From Clostridium_AD sp964467165 (GTDB lineage Bacteria > Bacillota > Clostridia > Clostridiales > Clostridiaceae), in assembly GCA_964467165.1 (NCBI GenBank), contig CAYXOL010000017.1, positions 1 through 64,000 on the forward strand: 64,000 nt of DNA, read 5' to 3'. Shown here piece after piece: positions 20,442 to 29,701 of the stretch (position 1 is the stretch's first letter; every line of letters starts with the position of its first letter). The notes below the pieces were generated by a model that saw only the letters and a list, made by a program, of their open reading frames with translations, ran no database searches and was not told where the DNA came from. Made by a program: the position numbers and the translations under genes.

Positions 20442-20684
20442 TTATTTTTCAAAAATTTTATTACCTATCTTCAAAGCAGAAAATACTCCAGAAAATGAAC
20501 CAAAGATTAACGCCAAATCACTGGCAGTCACTCCCTCTTTAAAAGAATATGCTGTAGTAAATACAATTGACCATAGAATGCCAACTGCAAATATAAGCCT
20601 TGTAACGCTAAAAACATTAACATCTTCTTCAAAGAATCCTATTCTAGTACTCTTCGTAGATTTTTCTTCGTTCTCCATTTTCAT
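20442..20684 (-). CDS. Holin-like small membrane protein
   Basis: About 80 residues from the ATG at 20684. A charged N-terminus (MKMENEEKSTKSTRIGFFEE) precedes two hydrophobic segments (TRLIFAVGILWSIVFTTAYS and ALIFGSFSGVFSALKIG), the two-helix layout of class II-type holins. It overlaps the 3' end of the M15 peptidase gene by about 40 nt, a typical translational coupling within lysis cassettes. Family not identified; the call rests on topology and neighbours. Confidence 0.6.
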   Translation of the reverse strand: MKMENEEKSTKSTRIGFFEEDVNVFSVTRLIFAVGILWSIVFTTAYSFKEGVTASDLALIFGSFSGVFSALKIGNKIFEK

Positions 20685-21138
20685 CAACTTTAACAATCAT
20701 TTTCATAACTTGACCTCTATTTTTCCCAAATCTGTTGTAACTTATGTGTATCCAATTTATATTGTCATTCTCATCAATGTCCTCGGCTATAAGCTGGTCA
20801 AACTCAATATTTTTTCGTATCCAATCAAACGCTTCTTTGTTGGTAACATTCCTTTTATAAACTTCAAAGTCTATATCTATAGCAGCACTGCCTTCTAATG
20901 CCATGTGTTGGCTTGTTTTTGAACCACCAACGGCTTTGTTAAGTTTTGGTGACCTATAGAAAGAATGAATGTAAATTGGAACATCAAATTTCTCCCTTAT
21001 AGGCTCAAAAACTTTTTCAGCCAACGCTTTCATATTTTCAAGGTTGTCCTTGTCTGGCGTGTTGTCAATCCTCAACTTTTTAGCCTCTGGACTAAACGTT
21101 GCCTCTTCGTAACTTATATGTTTACTTATATTTTCCAT
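20644..21138 (-). CDS. M15-family peptidase endolysin
   Basis: A 164-residue zinc peptidase of the M15 (D-Ala-D-Ala carboxypeptidase / L-Ala-D-Glu endopeptidase) type. The core SFYRSPKLNKAVGGSKTSQH leads to the metal ligand H78, then D88/D90 in AAIDID, and the last ligand H131 in NWIHISYN. The signature SQHxxGxAxDxD...WxHxS is complete apart from a two-residue insertion between His and Asp. No signal peptide is present, so export depends on a holin. It is coupled to a coiled-coil membrane protein upstream (ATG overlaps stop) and a holin-like gene downstream. The role is cleavage of peptidoglycan stem peptides at lysis. Confidence 0.86.
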   Translation of the reverse strand: MENISKHISYEEATFSPEAKKLRIDNTPDKDNLENMKALAEKVFEPIREKFDVPIYIHSFYRSPKLNKAVGGSKTSQHMALEGSAAIDIDFEVYKRNVTNKEAFDWIRKNIEFDQLIAEDIDENDNINWIHISYNRFGKNRGQVMKMIVKVDENGERRKIYEEY

Positions 21139-21446
21139 TATCTAGCAAGCAACTTAATGAAATCAAAAATACCACTAGCAAGTAATAAAAATAAAATACC
21201 AGCTATGGTAAGCATTAAAATTTTTGGGTTTGAAGAAAACACTCTAATAACTTCTATATCCTTTTTTAAATTTTCTAAATCTTCTTTATAAACTTTTATA
21301 GGATTTGCTATATGTTCTTTTTCTATAACATCAACCCTATTTTCTAAATCGGTAACCCTACCGTTTGTTCTAGTGACCTGTTGCAATATGGCCTCTAATT
21401 TATCGTCTATTTTTGAAAGCTTAACAGCCAATTCAATATCATTCAT
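21138..21446 (-). CDS. XhlA-like coiled-coil membrane protein (lysis accessory)
   Basis: 102 residues when started at the ATG at 21446 (MNDIELAVKLSK). The longer frame would have to be translated through a strong terminator hairpin at 21459-21485, so the internal ATG is preferred. It has a long heptad region (ILQQVTRTNGRVTDLENRVD) and one C-terminal transmembrane helix (ILMLTIAGILFLLLASGIF), the architecture of XhlA-type haemolysin/holin helpers. Its last base overlaps the start of the M15 peptidase. Confidence 0.62.
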   Translation of the reverse strand: MNDIELAVKLSKIDDKLEAILQQVTRTNGRVTDLENRVDVIEKEHIANPIKVYKEDLENLKKDIEVIRVFSSNPKILMLTIAGILFLLLASGIFDFIKLLAR

Positions 21447-21458
21447 TTTAAACAAAAT

Positions 21459-21485
21459 AAGGGGGCTCCTTTGAGGAACCCCCAA
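21459..21485 (-). terminator. Intrinsic terminator between head and lysis genes
   Basis: On the minus strand GGGGGTTCC pairs with GGAGCCCCC across a short loop, followed by the T-rich run TTATTTTGTTT. It lies just downstream of the 156-residue virion gene and probably attenuates late transcription before the lysis cassette. Confidence 0.8.
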
Positions 21486-21493
21486 ATTATACA

Positions 21494-21964
21494 TTAGAGT
21501 ACATAATACTCAATAAACAACGTTATATCACCAGCACTAAGGTCGGTGTTGTTAGATATACTAATAACAACATCCTTGGGCGCTGTAAGTACAAAGGCAC
21601 CATGAGCACTACCAGTTCTAGTTGCTGACACCATGTTAGCCGCTGTATTAAAGTCCGAATATGCAACACTACTGTTAAGGTCAACAGCCCCAGGAAGGAG
21701 TTTTATAACCTTGCTAGCAGTAAGGTTTGATACAGCAGTAAGCGGATAAAGAGCTGTAGTTTGTCCAGTATAACCAAAAGATATGCTAGTACCAGAACCT
21801 ACTGGCTGTGTGTTAACAACAGCAAAACCACCACAAACCAGAATGTTAGCGGGAAGTGTACCAAGGCTTATGGTAGTATTTTTTGTACCACCATCCACGG
21901 ACTGCTTCCATGTAAACTTCTGAATTCTCTTAGATGCAAAAGATCTATATTTTTTCGTAGCCAT
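21494..21964 (-). CDS. Small beta-rich virion decoration/fibre protein
   Basis: A 156-residue protein with a basic start (MATKKYRSFASKRIQKFTWK) followed by an all-beta body (NTTISLGTLPANILVCGGFA, SGTSISFGYTGQTTALYPL, DITLFIEYYVL). It has a clear Shine-Dalgarno AGGAG 8 nt upstream of the ATG on the minus strand. It lies downstream of the capsid gene region and ends just before a terminator, so a head fibre or decoration role is likely. Family not named. Confidence 0.55.
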   Translation of the reverse strand: MATKKYRSFASKRIQKFTWKQSVDGGTKNTTISLGTLPANILVCGGFAVVNTQPVGSGTSISFGYTGQTTALYPLTAVSNLTASKVIKLLPGAVDLNSSVAYSDFNTAANMVSATRTGSAHGAFVLTAPKDVVISISNNTDLSAGDITLFIEYYVL

Positions 21965-21989
21965 TTTAAAATCTCCTATAAATTATAAA

Positions 21990-22994
21990 TTAAAAAACTA
22001 TAGAATCTTTTCCAACAGAACCCATATAGCTGTTAAGCGTAGATACTACGTTAGCAAGCTGACCAGCTGCTGAAGGAATAAAAATTTCAACAGTAACAGG
22101 CGCTCTCCTAACTCTATCGTCAGCAGCTTTGTATTCAACTTCACTCTCTATGATGATAGTGTGATAAGTAGAACCAACAACAGCGTTAATATCAGGCTTC
22201 TTAACAGGAAACAAAGTCTGGTTAGTAACACCTTGATAACCAAGGGCAGCTTTTTCACGGTCTCTAACCTGAAACCAGTTTCCAGCACCCTTAACTGTAG
22301 GAGTATGAGCCCATGTTCCAGCAATATTAACCCAACCAGTAGATTCTACAGAAGCCAACACCGGTACAAAATGTACTGGGATATCAGGATCTATATCATT
22401 TACTGAAGTTGTTGATTCCGGAATAGCAAGAGCTGTGAGTGTAAACACACCACTGTTATTGCTAGCACTCACCCTACGACCACTGTGCTTATTAACAACA
22501 GCGGCTAGTTTTGCAAAAAGAGCGTCAGAAGTTGTTTCTGAACTAGTAGCAATATACCTATAAGTATGAGTAAACTGTCCAGGATGTTCTACCATGTCTT
22601 TGTAGATAATCCTAAGAACATACTCTTTTCCTGCCACAGGTGTAAAACTGTGTGTAAAAGATGAAGACTGTTGAGCACGAGCCGTATACGGTGTCCCAAC
22701 ATAAGATTTAACATATTTGCCCATAATGGGGGCAGACCATTTTATGCGTCTAGTTGTAAGTGAATTACCACTAGCATCGGCGTAAGTTACTGTAGAACCA
22801 AGACCAACACCAATGTAGATAGTATCAGTATCTTCAACACCAATAGAACCCTCTACAAATTTCTTGTTCTTGTCGGCTACAAAAACTTCACCTTCAGCCA
22901 AGTTTCCGGCACTCCCATTCAAAGAATAGATTACCAAACTAGCCGTCCTGCTTACGTTCTTTCCAACTATAACGCTATGAACTCTATCAATCAT
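21990..22994 (-). CDS. Head accessory protein (auxiliary capsid-type)
   Basis: A 334-residue, mostly beta protein starting MIDRVHSVIVGKNVSRTASL, with EGEVFVADKNKKFVEGSIGV and IYIGVGLGSTVTYADASGN in the N-terminal half and a C-terminal beta domain (YHTIIIESEVEYKAADDRV). It has no enzyme motif or membrane segment. It is the second substantial gene after the major capsid gene, the place of auxiliary capsid proteins in crAss-like phages, but a tail-sheath-like or fibre role cannot be excluded. Confidence 0.5.
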   Translation of the reverse strand: MIDRVHSVIVGKNVSRTASLVIYSLNGSAGNLAEGEVFVADKNKKFVEGSIGVEDTDTIYIGVGLGSTVTYADASGNSLTTRRIKWSAPIMGKYVKSYVGTPYTARAQQSSSFTHSFTPVAGKEYVLRIIYKDMVEHPGQFTHTYRYIATSSETTSDALFAKLAAVVNKHSGRRVSASNNSGVFTLTALAIPESTTSVNDIDPDIPVHFVPVLASVESTGWVNIAGTWAHTPTVKGAGNWFQVRDREKAALGYQGVTNQTLFPVKKPDINAVVGSTYHTIIIESEVEYKAADDRVRRAPVTVEIFIPSAAGQLANVVSTLNSYMGSVGKDSIVF

Positions 22995-23191
22995 TTTTAA
23001 CTTGTTAGTTAGTTATTATTTACTTTGCAGTAATACAGGGACAGTTGTGATTTTACTATCCCTAAGACTAACAAGTCTTTGGGATAAAGTTCTTCTACTT
23101 TGCTTATTAGCATTTCCACGTCAAACTCTCCCTTTTAATTTGGCAGCAGTGTATATACAAGTCGTAAATAAAGCTGCCGTTTATTTACTGT
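22995..23191 (-). other. 197-nt gap in the head operon with strong hairpins
   Basis: This gap contains a perfect hairpin (TATCCC and AAGACT arms, 23057-23086, two 6-bp blocks around loop AACA) and an AT-rich inverted repeat (TAAATAAA with TTTATTTA near 23166-23188). A possible 34-codon minus frame (23009-23113, begins MLISKVEELYPKDLL) overlaps the first hairpin. No convincing terminator T-run follows either hairpin. The gap could hold a late promoter, an mRNA-processing site or a very small gene. Confidence 0.5.
23009..23113 (-). CDS. Possible very small protein (34 aa)
   Basis: An ATG frame reading MLISKVEELYPKDLLVLGIV and ending CKVNNN lies alone in the intergenic gap, with a purine-rich AAGGGAGAG about 10 nt upstream of the ATG. 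The first half is a plausible amphipathic helix. It overlaps a strong hairpin, so the conservation pattern may belong to RNA rather than protein. Low confidence. Confidence 0.3.
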   Translation of the reverse strand: MLISKVEELYPKDLLVLGIVKSQLSLYYCKVNNN

Positions 23192-24079
23192 TTATTTTAC
23201 AAGAAGTTCGTTAGGCACATCCGCCTCATCAGAAACGTCTTGTTTTTTAAGTTTTTTAGCTTTAGAAATGGCTTTTGCAGCCGGAGATTCTTCTTCCTCG
23301 TTTATTTCTGCAGACCTGTCTACCATAGAAAATTCTGGTTTACCAGCAACTTCTCTGTCTATAGCGACCCTAATATCTTGGTTTGTTGGGTTTTTAAGGT
23401 AAGCAACGGCACCATCTTTACTATTACCAAGTATTTCACCACCGTATCTATACATTCCACCAGATTTCCTTATAATATTTTTAGATATTGCAGTCTCTAG
23501 CAAAACATATAGCTCCCTATCCTTATTATCAACCCACTTATCAAGAAATCTTTCAGGATTACCTTCAATAAGGTCATACAAAGTGCTTTCTATAATCTCG
23601 GCAGAAGAACTTTCTGAATTATAGCCATACAGACGTAAACACTTACGCATATCGTCCAATGACATTTTTTCAAATTCCACTGCAGCCCTTCTCTTAATTC
23701 TATTAAACTTATTGGCTTCCTTAGCCTCGTTTGTTTTATCAATCATTACATAATTTGCTCCAGGCTTTATTTCTGAGATAGAGGCTTGGACCCTCTTATG
23801 GTTCTTGAGAAACAAATACTTTAATTCATCTGACGGGTATGAAGTGTCTAAATACAAATCCTTACCGGTCATAGGTATAACAAAACTTTCCCAATATGCA
23901 GAAGAGGGTCTTAAATCAAGTCCCAGTAAATTTCCAAGCCTTTCAGCATCTTCTGGCGTCAATCCAGTATAAAGTGCACCAGAACGTGTGTAATATGTGC
24001 CTAGGTATTCTGTACAATTTTTGTACCTAGAAAAACCTGACCAACTATTCCTGCCCAGTGGGCGTACAACTACTATCAT
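23192..24079 (-). CDS. Conserved head-region protein, unknown role
   Basis: A 295-residue soluble protein. The N-terminus (MIVVVRPLGRNSWSGFSRYK) precedes a region with TGLTPEDAERLGNLLGLDLR. The middle is helical (KFNRIKRRAAVEFEKMSLDD), and the C-terminal 60 residues are charged and low-complexity (EINEEEESPAAKAISKAKKL). It follows the capsid gene by 16 nt. Proteins at this position in crAss-like phages are virion components of unknown role; no catalytic motif was visible. Confidence 0.5.
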   Translation of the reverse strand: MIVVVRPLGRNSWSGFSRYKNCTEYLGTYYTRSGALYTGLTPEDAERLGNLLGLDLRPSSAYWESFVIPMTGKDLYLDTSYPSDELKYLFLKNHKRVQASISEIKPGANYVMIDKTNEAKEANKFNRIKRRAAVEFEKMSLDDMRKCLRLYGYNSESSSAEIIESTLYDLIEGNPERFLDKWVDNKDRELYVLLETAISKNIIRKSGGMYRYGGEILGNSKDGAVAYLKNPTNQDIRVAIDREVAGKPEFSMVDRSAEINEEEESPAAKAISKAKKLKKQDVSDEADVPNELLVK

Positions 24080-24095
24080 TTTATTCTATATTTAA

Positions 24096-25559
24096 TTATT
24101 CAGCGTCGCAAATAAGTTCACCGCAAGTTGTCGGATCTTTAATAGCAAGTATCTGCTCTGACAAAAAGTGAACCTGATAACCATCTCTGGCGTTCGAACG
24201 AAGATTGTTAATAGAATTCGAGAATCCCTGAGGACCAACAGATCCACCAGTGTACCAAGTAACAAGTTCCCTACCCTTTTTAACAACTTTAACAACGTTT
24301 GATTCCCCATCTCTCATACCGAAGTTAATAAACGTCATTCGGTAAGATTCGAGAGGTTTACCAGATATAGGATGAAGCTTCCTATTATAAACAGGATTGT
24401 CATACAGCGGGAAGTGTTTAAGTGTAAGTTCTACACCGTTAAGTCCCTTGTAGGTAACAAACTGTCCACCAAGAGCAAGTTCCTGTCCACTACCAGTTAT
24501 AAATTTAGAATCAACCAGTGTATAAGCAGAAGCTTTTTCACGAAGAACTCTATCAAGCTCTTTCATTGCCATTTCACCGCAGAGAGCAACAAACTTACGT
24601 TCACCAAATCCCAGGATGTTGTATGAAAGATCGCCAAGATAGGTATCAAGTGTATCAAGAGTCAACCTTGTATAATAACGCCTATTTGCAGGAGAAATCT
24701 GCTGAAGAAGTCCAGCTCCAATAGGAACAGGGCGTCCGTTAGAACCAATAAGAGAAATAGAGCCGTCAGTATTCTTGTTGTATTTAGAATAAACAGACAT
24801 TCTATCTATTCTTTCATACCACTGCCTCCAAGCTGTCCATTCCTGATAAGGAGCCCAATAACGAGTGGCTTTCTTAGTCTTGGGATCTCTGAGTTCAATG
24901 ACCATAACATCACTGAAAACAGTACCCGTAATGTCGTAAGACATACGCATAGTTGTAAGCTGATTACGCAGCTTAAACGGTGTAGCATAGTTTACAAAGT
25001 CGGCTTCTTCGCTATATTCTTCATAAGCAGAACCAAGTCTACTAACCTGTTTACCGGCAGCCAAAAGTGATGGCGGAATATAAGATTCAACCTGACCATC
25101 AGCCACTACAACTTCATACACCCAAAGAGAACCGTCCTGATAAGGCTCGCCCTTAACCCTAACCTGATATTCTTTATCGTCGAATTCAAGTACTGCACCA
25201 GGGCCAAACCATTTTTCATCCAACCACAACTGAATAACAGATCCACCAGCACCAGGGGTGTCTGTAGCAGAGATAGACGCTCCCTGCCATTTAGCATCCC
25301 TAATTGTAACAGCCTTGTCATGTTCAATCATAACCGGCCATTCAAACTCGCTGTTTTCAACAACCATGGTTCTTCCCATACCCTGAGTAAGATAGTCGAG
25401 GATATTTCCCTGATCAAATCTACCAAAAATATAGGAGATGACTGTTGACATCTGTGCGGGCTGTGTAAGTAGAGCGTTTGAAAGCAAATTAGAATCTGCT
25501 AGTCCTGAGTTCCATTTAGTTCTATACAGTACTAGACTGTTTAAAAGATTATTTTCCAT
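24096..25559 (-). CDS. Major capsid protein
   Basis: A 487-residue protein starting MENNLLNSLVLYRTKWNSGL, with an HK97-type composition: a helical N-arm, an E-loop-like beta region (PVMIEHDKAVTIRDAKWQGA), a helix with WRQWYERIDRMSVYSKYNK, and a P-domain end with YRMTFINFGMRDGESNVVKV. Its length matches crAss-like major capsid proteins (about 490 residues). It directly follows the acidic scaffold-like gene, and its GC content and codon use are slightly higher than its neighbours, as expected for the most highly expressed late gene. Portal and terminase are upstream. Confidence 0.8.
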   Translation of the reverse strand: MENNLLNSLVLYRTKWNSGLADSNLLSNALLTQPAQMSTVISYIFGRFDQGNILDYLTQGMGRTMVVENSEFEWPVMIEHDKAVTIRDAKWQGASISATDTPGAGGSVIQLWLDEKWFGPGAVLEFDDKEYQVRVKGEPYQDGSLWVYEVVVADGQVESYIPPSLLAAGKQVSRLGSAYEEYSEEADFVNYATPFKLRNQLTTMRMSYDITGTVFSDVMVIELRDPKTKKATRYWAPYQEWTAWRQWYERIDRMSVYSKYNKNTDGSISLIGSNGRPVPIGAGLLQQISPANRRYYTRLTLDTLDTYLGDLSYNILGFGERKFVALCGEMAMKELDRVLREKASAYTLVDSKFITGSGQELALGGQFVTYKGLNGVELTLKHFPLYDNPVYNRKLHPISGKPLESYRMTFINFGMRDGESNVVKVVKKGRELVTWYTGGSVGPQGFSNSINNLRSNARDGYQVHFLSEQILAIKDPTTCGELICDAE

Positions 25560-25588
25560 ATACTAATACATTTCTTGTGTTTTTGTTT

Positions 25589-26791
25589 TTATTTATTGAA
25601 AAACCTTCCAAGATCACTAAGCGAAGTGCTACTTTCGCCACTGCCAGATCCAGAGCCCTTCATTTTATTTGAAGTTCCCTTGGTTTCCTTTATTTTTTGC
25701 AGTAGTTTCTTAGTAGCATTACTCTCAGCCTTCTTTGAAACGTCTTTAAATAATTTATCTTTATATTTTAGAAACATTGCTGTTTCTATTAAATTTCTTA
25801 CTCCGTTTTTATTATATTCTTTTTGGAACTTTGTCTGACCATCTGCAAGTGGTTTAAATAAATCGTCGTAAAGTTCTTTCTTTTCTTTATCAGTTAATTG
25901 ATAACCGTAAAAATCGGTTGTGTTTTTCAACTCTTTATTTACGTTATTAATAAACTCGAGTTGTTGTTTTTTTATAGTTTTGTTATAATTTTCCTGCTCC
26001 TCTAATAGCTTTTTCTTGGTTTCTTCCCTTCTCTGTACTAGTGTTTCTAAAGCATCTCTTGCCTCATCCTCTAGTACTCCGGCGGTTTCATATCTGTCTA
26101 CAACCTTGTTAATTTTTTCAGCAGAGTACCCAAGATCTTTTAAATTTTCCCTTATAACTTTTTTCTGATTTTCTTCGTCATCAAGGTCTATGTTTTTAAA
26201 ATCAACTTCTCCACCATAAACGGTTTCAACGAAATCCTTAAGACTGCCGCCGTTTTCAACAAATCTAGCAACCTCCTCAACTTCTTCGCTTGGATATTCT
26301 GGTCTAGAATTTTCTTCAACTGTTTTCTTTATAAGTTCAACAACATCAGAAACTCCTTCAACCTTTAGATCTTCATCTATTTCCCAACCAAGTTCTTCAG
26401 CAAGTTTAGAAACAAAGAATTCAGCTATATCGCTTTCATATTCACCAAGCTCGGAAGATTTTTCTTCATCAGAACCCTCATCAGATTCTTCTCCCTTATT
26501 TTTATCTTCGTCATCTTTCTCGCTGTCTTCTTCGTCTTTTTCTTCTGAATCTTCTAATTCCTCATCTTTCTCTTCTTCGTCTGTTTTCTTAGTTGTTTTT
26601 TGAGCAGTGTCTTTCTTTGAAGAAGCGCTTTTCTTTTCTTCTTCTATTTCTTTTTCAACTTCCTCAGGATCCCTATATTCTATATTATCGTCGGGATTAA
26701 AACCGGGGGAATCTTCGCCGGCAAGAGGCAGTAAATCTCCTACTAAATCTTTGAGACCAAATTCTTTCGTCTCAGGTTTTTTTTCAGCCAT
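25589..26791 (-). CDS. Acidic scaffold-like head protein
   Basis: A 400-residue, very acidic protein. Residues 40-115 are an almost pure Glu/Asp/Lys/Ser low-complexity tract (TDEEEKDEELEDSEEKDEED and similar). The centre is helical (ENLKDLGYSAEKINKVVDRY) and a coiled-coil segment follows (RREETKKKLLEEQENYNKTI). The end is SLSDLGRFFNK after a Gly/Ser linker. Acidic, helical proteins immediately before the capsid gene are typically scaffolds or head cargo, which is the inferred role. It follows the ferritin gene by 11 nt. Confidence 0.68.
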   Translation of the reverse strand: MAEKKPETKEFGLKDLVGDLLPLAGEDSPGFNPDDNIEYRDPEEVEKEIEEEKKSASSKKDTAQKTTKKTDEEEKDEELEDSEEKDEEDSEKDDEDKNKGEESDEGSDEEKSSELGEYESDIAEFFVSKLAEELGWEIDEDLKVEGVSDVVELIKKTVEENSRPEYPSEEVEEVARFVENGGSLKDFVETVYGGEVDFKNIDLDDEENQKKVIRENLKDLGYSAEKINKVVDRYETAGVLEDEARDALETLVQRREETKKKLLEEQENYNKTIKKQQLEFINNVNKELKNTTDFYGYQLTDKEKKELYDDLFKPLADGQTKFQKEYNKNGVRNLIETAMFLKYKDKLFKDVSKKAESNATKKLLQKIKETKGTSNKMKGSGSGSGESSTSLSDLGRFFNK

Positions 26792-26802
26792 AATTTATTT
26801 AT

Positions 26803-27342
26803 TTAAACCAATTCTTCTAAATACTCATCGAACTCTAAAAGTCCGGTACCTGTAATACCACCTTTCATAAGTATCATATATCTATCTACAATAGTCTGAT
26901 ACAGAGATTCCTCTTCAACTTGTTCCTTTATAAACCATTGGAACAGTTGAAACGTTTGGTGGCATGGAATCTCTAACAATCTTTGTGCATCAACTTCATA
27001 CGAATAAGTTACATCGAATTCGTGTTGTAAAGCAGACTCTATAACATCGTACAAATCAGCATATTCTTTTTTAGGAGCCTCTATAGTTGGGGTAGTAGGA
27101 ATAACATTCTTATCAGCCATATAATCATACAGCTTAATCATGTGAGCCCTTTCTTCCTCAGCATGCTTCCTAAAAAACTTAGCAGCACCAGTATAACCCT
27201 TTACATCACACCAGTAAGCCATTTGCAAATATATCTGAGAACTATAAGCCTCATCGTGGATATGCTTATTTATAATTTCTATAGCCTTGTCGGGGAGTCC
27301 GCCATTATAAGCACCTTTCTTCAAAGTAGTAGGTTTGTCCAT
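26803..27342 (-). CDS. Ferritin (ferroxidase-type, FtnA-like)
   Basis: A 179-residue ferritin. Aligning by eye with E. coli FtnA places all ferroxidase ligands: E31 (E17), E64 and H67 in HAEEERAHMIKLYDYM (E50, H53), E108 in LQHEFD (E94), and Q141, E143 and E144 in WFIKEQVEEESL (Q127, E129, E130). It should oxidise Fe(II) and store ferric mineral in a 24-mer. The extended N-terminus (KPTTLKKGAYNGGLPDK) is slightly longer than usual. It sits inside the head operon between portal (22 nt) and scaffold-like gene (11 nt), so it is co-expressed with virion genes. Whether it is packaged or protects the cell late in infection is unknown. Confidence 0.93.
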   Translation of the reverse strand: MDKPTTLKKGAYNGGLPDKAIEIINKHIHDEAYSSQIYLQMAYWCDVKGYTGAAKFFRKHAEEERAHMIKLYDYMADKNVIPTTPTIEAPKKEYADLYDVIESALQHEFDVTYSYEVDAQRLLEIPCHQTFQLFQWFIKEQVEEESLYQTIVDRYMILMKGGITGTGLLEFDEYLEELV

Positions 27343-27364
27343 TTATTTACTTTTTAATTTATTA

Positions 27365-29695
27365 TTAGGATTTTGCTGGATTTTCGCTAGACTTAGCTTT
27401 TATTTGTTTTTCCTTAAGTCTTTCGTTTTCTCTATTCTTTCTCATCTCCTCTTGTAATTTCTTTTCTTTAAAGTCTGCTTCTAAGCGTAATCTTTCAGCC
27501 TCAAGTTGGCTTTTAAAATCTACAACACCGTCGTTGTTTTTATCAACATCTAGCATCTTCGCGCTAGCTTGTATCTCAGCTACAGTAATAGCCGTTTCAG
27601 CCTTTCTAATAGAATCTTCTTCCATTATTCTATTTTTCTCGGCTTCTTTGTCAAGCTGCATTTGCAAAAGTCTTTCTTGCGCCTCTTGCTGAGCTTTCTG
27701 CATTTCCTCTTCTCTCCTAGCCCTTTCCCTGTCTATATCGGCAAGCTTATTCTTTATTTCTGATATATTATTCTCAGTAAGTATAAGAACAGCATCTGAT
27801 AATGTTGCACCGTTTTGCATAGCTGGTTGAACCAAAGTTCTAAGAGTTTGCAAGGCTTCAAAGCTTTCTGAACTATTTGTTATAAACACATCGTAATCAG
27901 AATATAAGAAGTCGTCGTTAATATCCATAAACACCCTTCTAGCGTCACCAAGAACAAAGTGAAGTTTTTTCTTACCACTTTCTTTCCAGGCGTATTTTGC
28001 AACATTTATTAGATTAGTAAGAACTCTTTTCTTTACCTGATCATGTTTATAAAACAAATATTCTGTAATAAAAGACGACTGAGTAACAGACTTTTGTACA
28101 TTACCCACAGACTCCCTTGTTTCTATAGAACCCAAACGCTGTTGACTAACACCAGATAACCTACCAAGCATATCTTCTATCTTATCCATTAATCTTATAT
28201 AATCTGCTATAACAGCAGTCATACTTAAATCTTGAGAAGATATTTGGTTAAATTGTGCGGGTTTTCCGCCCTGTCTACCAGGAACGTCCCAACCCTCTTC
28301 ATAGGGGTTTACAAAATTTATACCCAAAGCTGTTAAATAATGTAACCACTTTTCAACAGAAATACCCATAGACTTAGGTATCTGTGTTGGATCCATATTC
28401 AATATTCTACCTTTATCTTTTGCCAAAGCTAATTCCAGCCTATACCAAAGTATAACATACATATATTGTAAAGGTTTCATTATCTCAACCAACGATTTTG
28501 ACCTTGTGTTAGTATCGTTATAAACCGTACCTGTATATGATAGCTTAGGCTTTGTAAGATCGTCCATAGATTGAGACTGATATTGCAAAGGTTGTATTCC
28601 TATGTATATATCCTGTCCTATTCTATAACCTTCCCAAATTTCTGGTATCCAGTCACTTTTCAATCCTTTTACATTAGCAGCCAACGCATAATTTTCATCA
28701 ACAATTTCTGTGGTGCCATCTTCTTTTTCTAGATAGTATATTTTCTTAAAAGATCTCCATTGAACATGATATACAGGTAGAATATTCATTCTAAACTCAT
28801 CTTCTGAAGACAAATTTGTCATGTCTTGAACATTTCTGTATATAATAGGAGAGTAGGAAACGTCTCTTCCTCGTCCGCTATTTGGAAGTTTTTCGAGTAC
28901 ATCTTTGAATTCTTCTTCTGATATGAAATCAAAGAAATTATCGTAGATTGCGTAGGGTGTCATATATTTTACCCTACAAAACCAATCTCCATCTTCTATA
29001 AACTCAACGTTTGGGTCTTTATCATAGTCACAATCTAAAACATCAACTCTCTCTACATAAGGCTCTCCGTTGACTATACCAACATAGTATATCTCATTAC
29101 CAGCTATAAGGGCATCCTTAAATCCTTTTACAAATTCATTCTGAAGTTGTAGTTTTTCCTTTAGATACTCAAGAGTACTGCTAGCAAGTCTTTCTGCGGA
29201 TGTTTTATAATCATACTTCAAATACTTTTCTATTTCTTCTATAGTCAGTGGTTTATCTTTTTCTAAAGCATTGTTTTCAACATCTTGCTGCAAGTATTCC
29301 ATTAAAAGCTCCTCTGCTTGAGCCTGTATTTCTGATACTACATCTTCATTGGTTTGTATAGTAACATAATTTAAGGGCCTACGTATTTCCTCACCAAGCA
29401 ACAAGTCTACATGAGGTTTAATTATATTAATGTTTTGAATTGAGGCAGGAAACCCATCCTCAACCTTGAAAGGATTTGTAACATACTGTATATCTTTTTC
29501 ATCCAATATACCGTTGTACAAATCGTAAGCAATGGCCATTCTTTCCCTCTTTGTCCTGCCTTCTATAGCTTCGCTAGACCACATCCTGCTTATTATAGAA
29601 TCAACACACGCCTTCCTCCACTCTTCATCTTTTTTGCTGAGTGGTAATTTTTGGAATGGAAAGACATGACTATTATATGTGTTTTGTATAGACAT
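27365..29695 (-). CDS. Portal protein
   Basis: A 776-residue protein matching crAss-like portals in size and position. The N-terminus has WRKACVDSIISRMWSSEAIE, then the portal-typical AIAYDLYNGILDEKDIQY and INIIKPHVDLLLGEEIRRPL. A central region follows with MLGRLSGVSQQRLGSIETRE. The long helical, Lys/Glu-rich C-terminal barrel (EEEMQKAQQEAQERLLQMQL) would project into the head, and a DKNNDGVVDFKSQLE stretch resembles an EF-hand loop, which is common in such proteins. It lies 6 nt after terL. It forms the dodecameric DNA channel. Confidence 0.82.
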   Translation of the reverse strand: MSIQNTYNSHVFPFQKLPLSKKDEEWRKACVDSIISRMWSSEAIEGRTKRERMAIAYDLYNGILDEKDIQYVTNPFKVEDGFPASIQNINIIKPHVDLLLGEEIRRPLNYVTIQTNEDVVSEIQAQAEELLMEYLQQDVENNALEKDKPLTIEEIEKYLKYDYKTSAERLASSTLEYLKEKLQLQNEFVKGFKDALIAGNEIYYVGIVNGEPYVERVDVLDCDYDKDPNVEFIEDGDWFCRVKYMTPYAIYDNFFDFISEEEFKDVLEKLPNSGRGRDVSYSPIIYRNVQDMTNLSSEDEFRMNILPVYHVQWRSFKKIYYLEKEDGTTEIVDENYALAANVKGLKSDWIPEIWEGYRIGQDIYIGIQPLQYQSQSMDDLTKPKLSYTGTVYNDTNTRSKSLVEIMKPLQYMYVILWYRLELALAKDKGRILNMDPTQIPKSMGISVEKWLHYLTALGINFVNPYEEGWDVPGRQGGKPAQFNQISSQDLSMTAVIADYIRLMDKIEDMLGRLSGVSQQRLGSIETRESVGNVQKSVTQSSFITEYLFYKHDQVKKRVLTNLINVAKYAWKESGKKKLHFVLGDARRVFMDINDDFLYSDYDVFITNSSESFEALQTLRTLVQPAMQNGATLSDAVLILTENNISEIKNKLADIDRERARREEEMQKAQQEAQERLLQMQLDKEAEKNRIMEEDSIRKAETAITVAEIQASAKMLDVDKNNDGVVDFKSQLEAERLRLEADFKEKKLQEEMRKNRENERLKEKQIKAKSSENPAKS

Positions 29696-29701
29696 ATTTT
29701 A

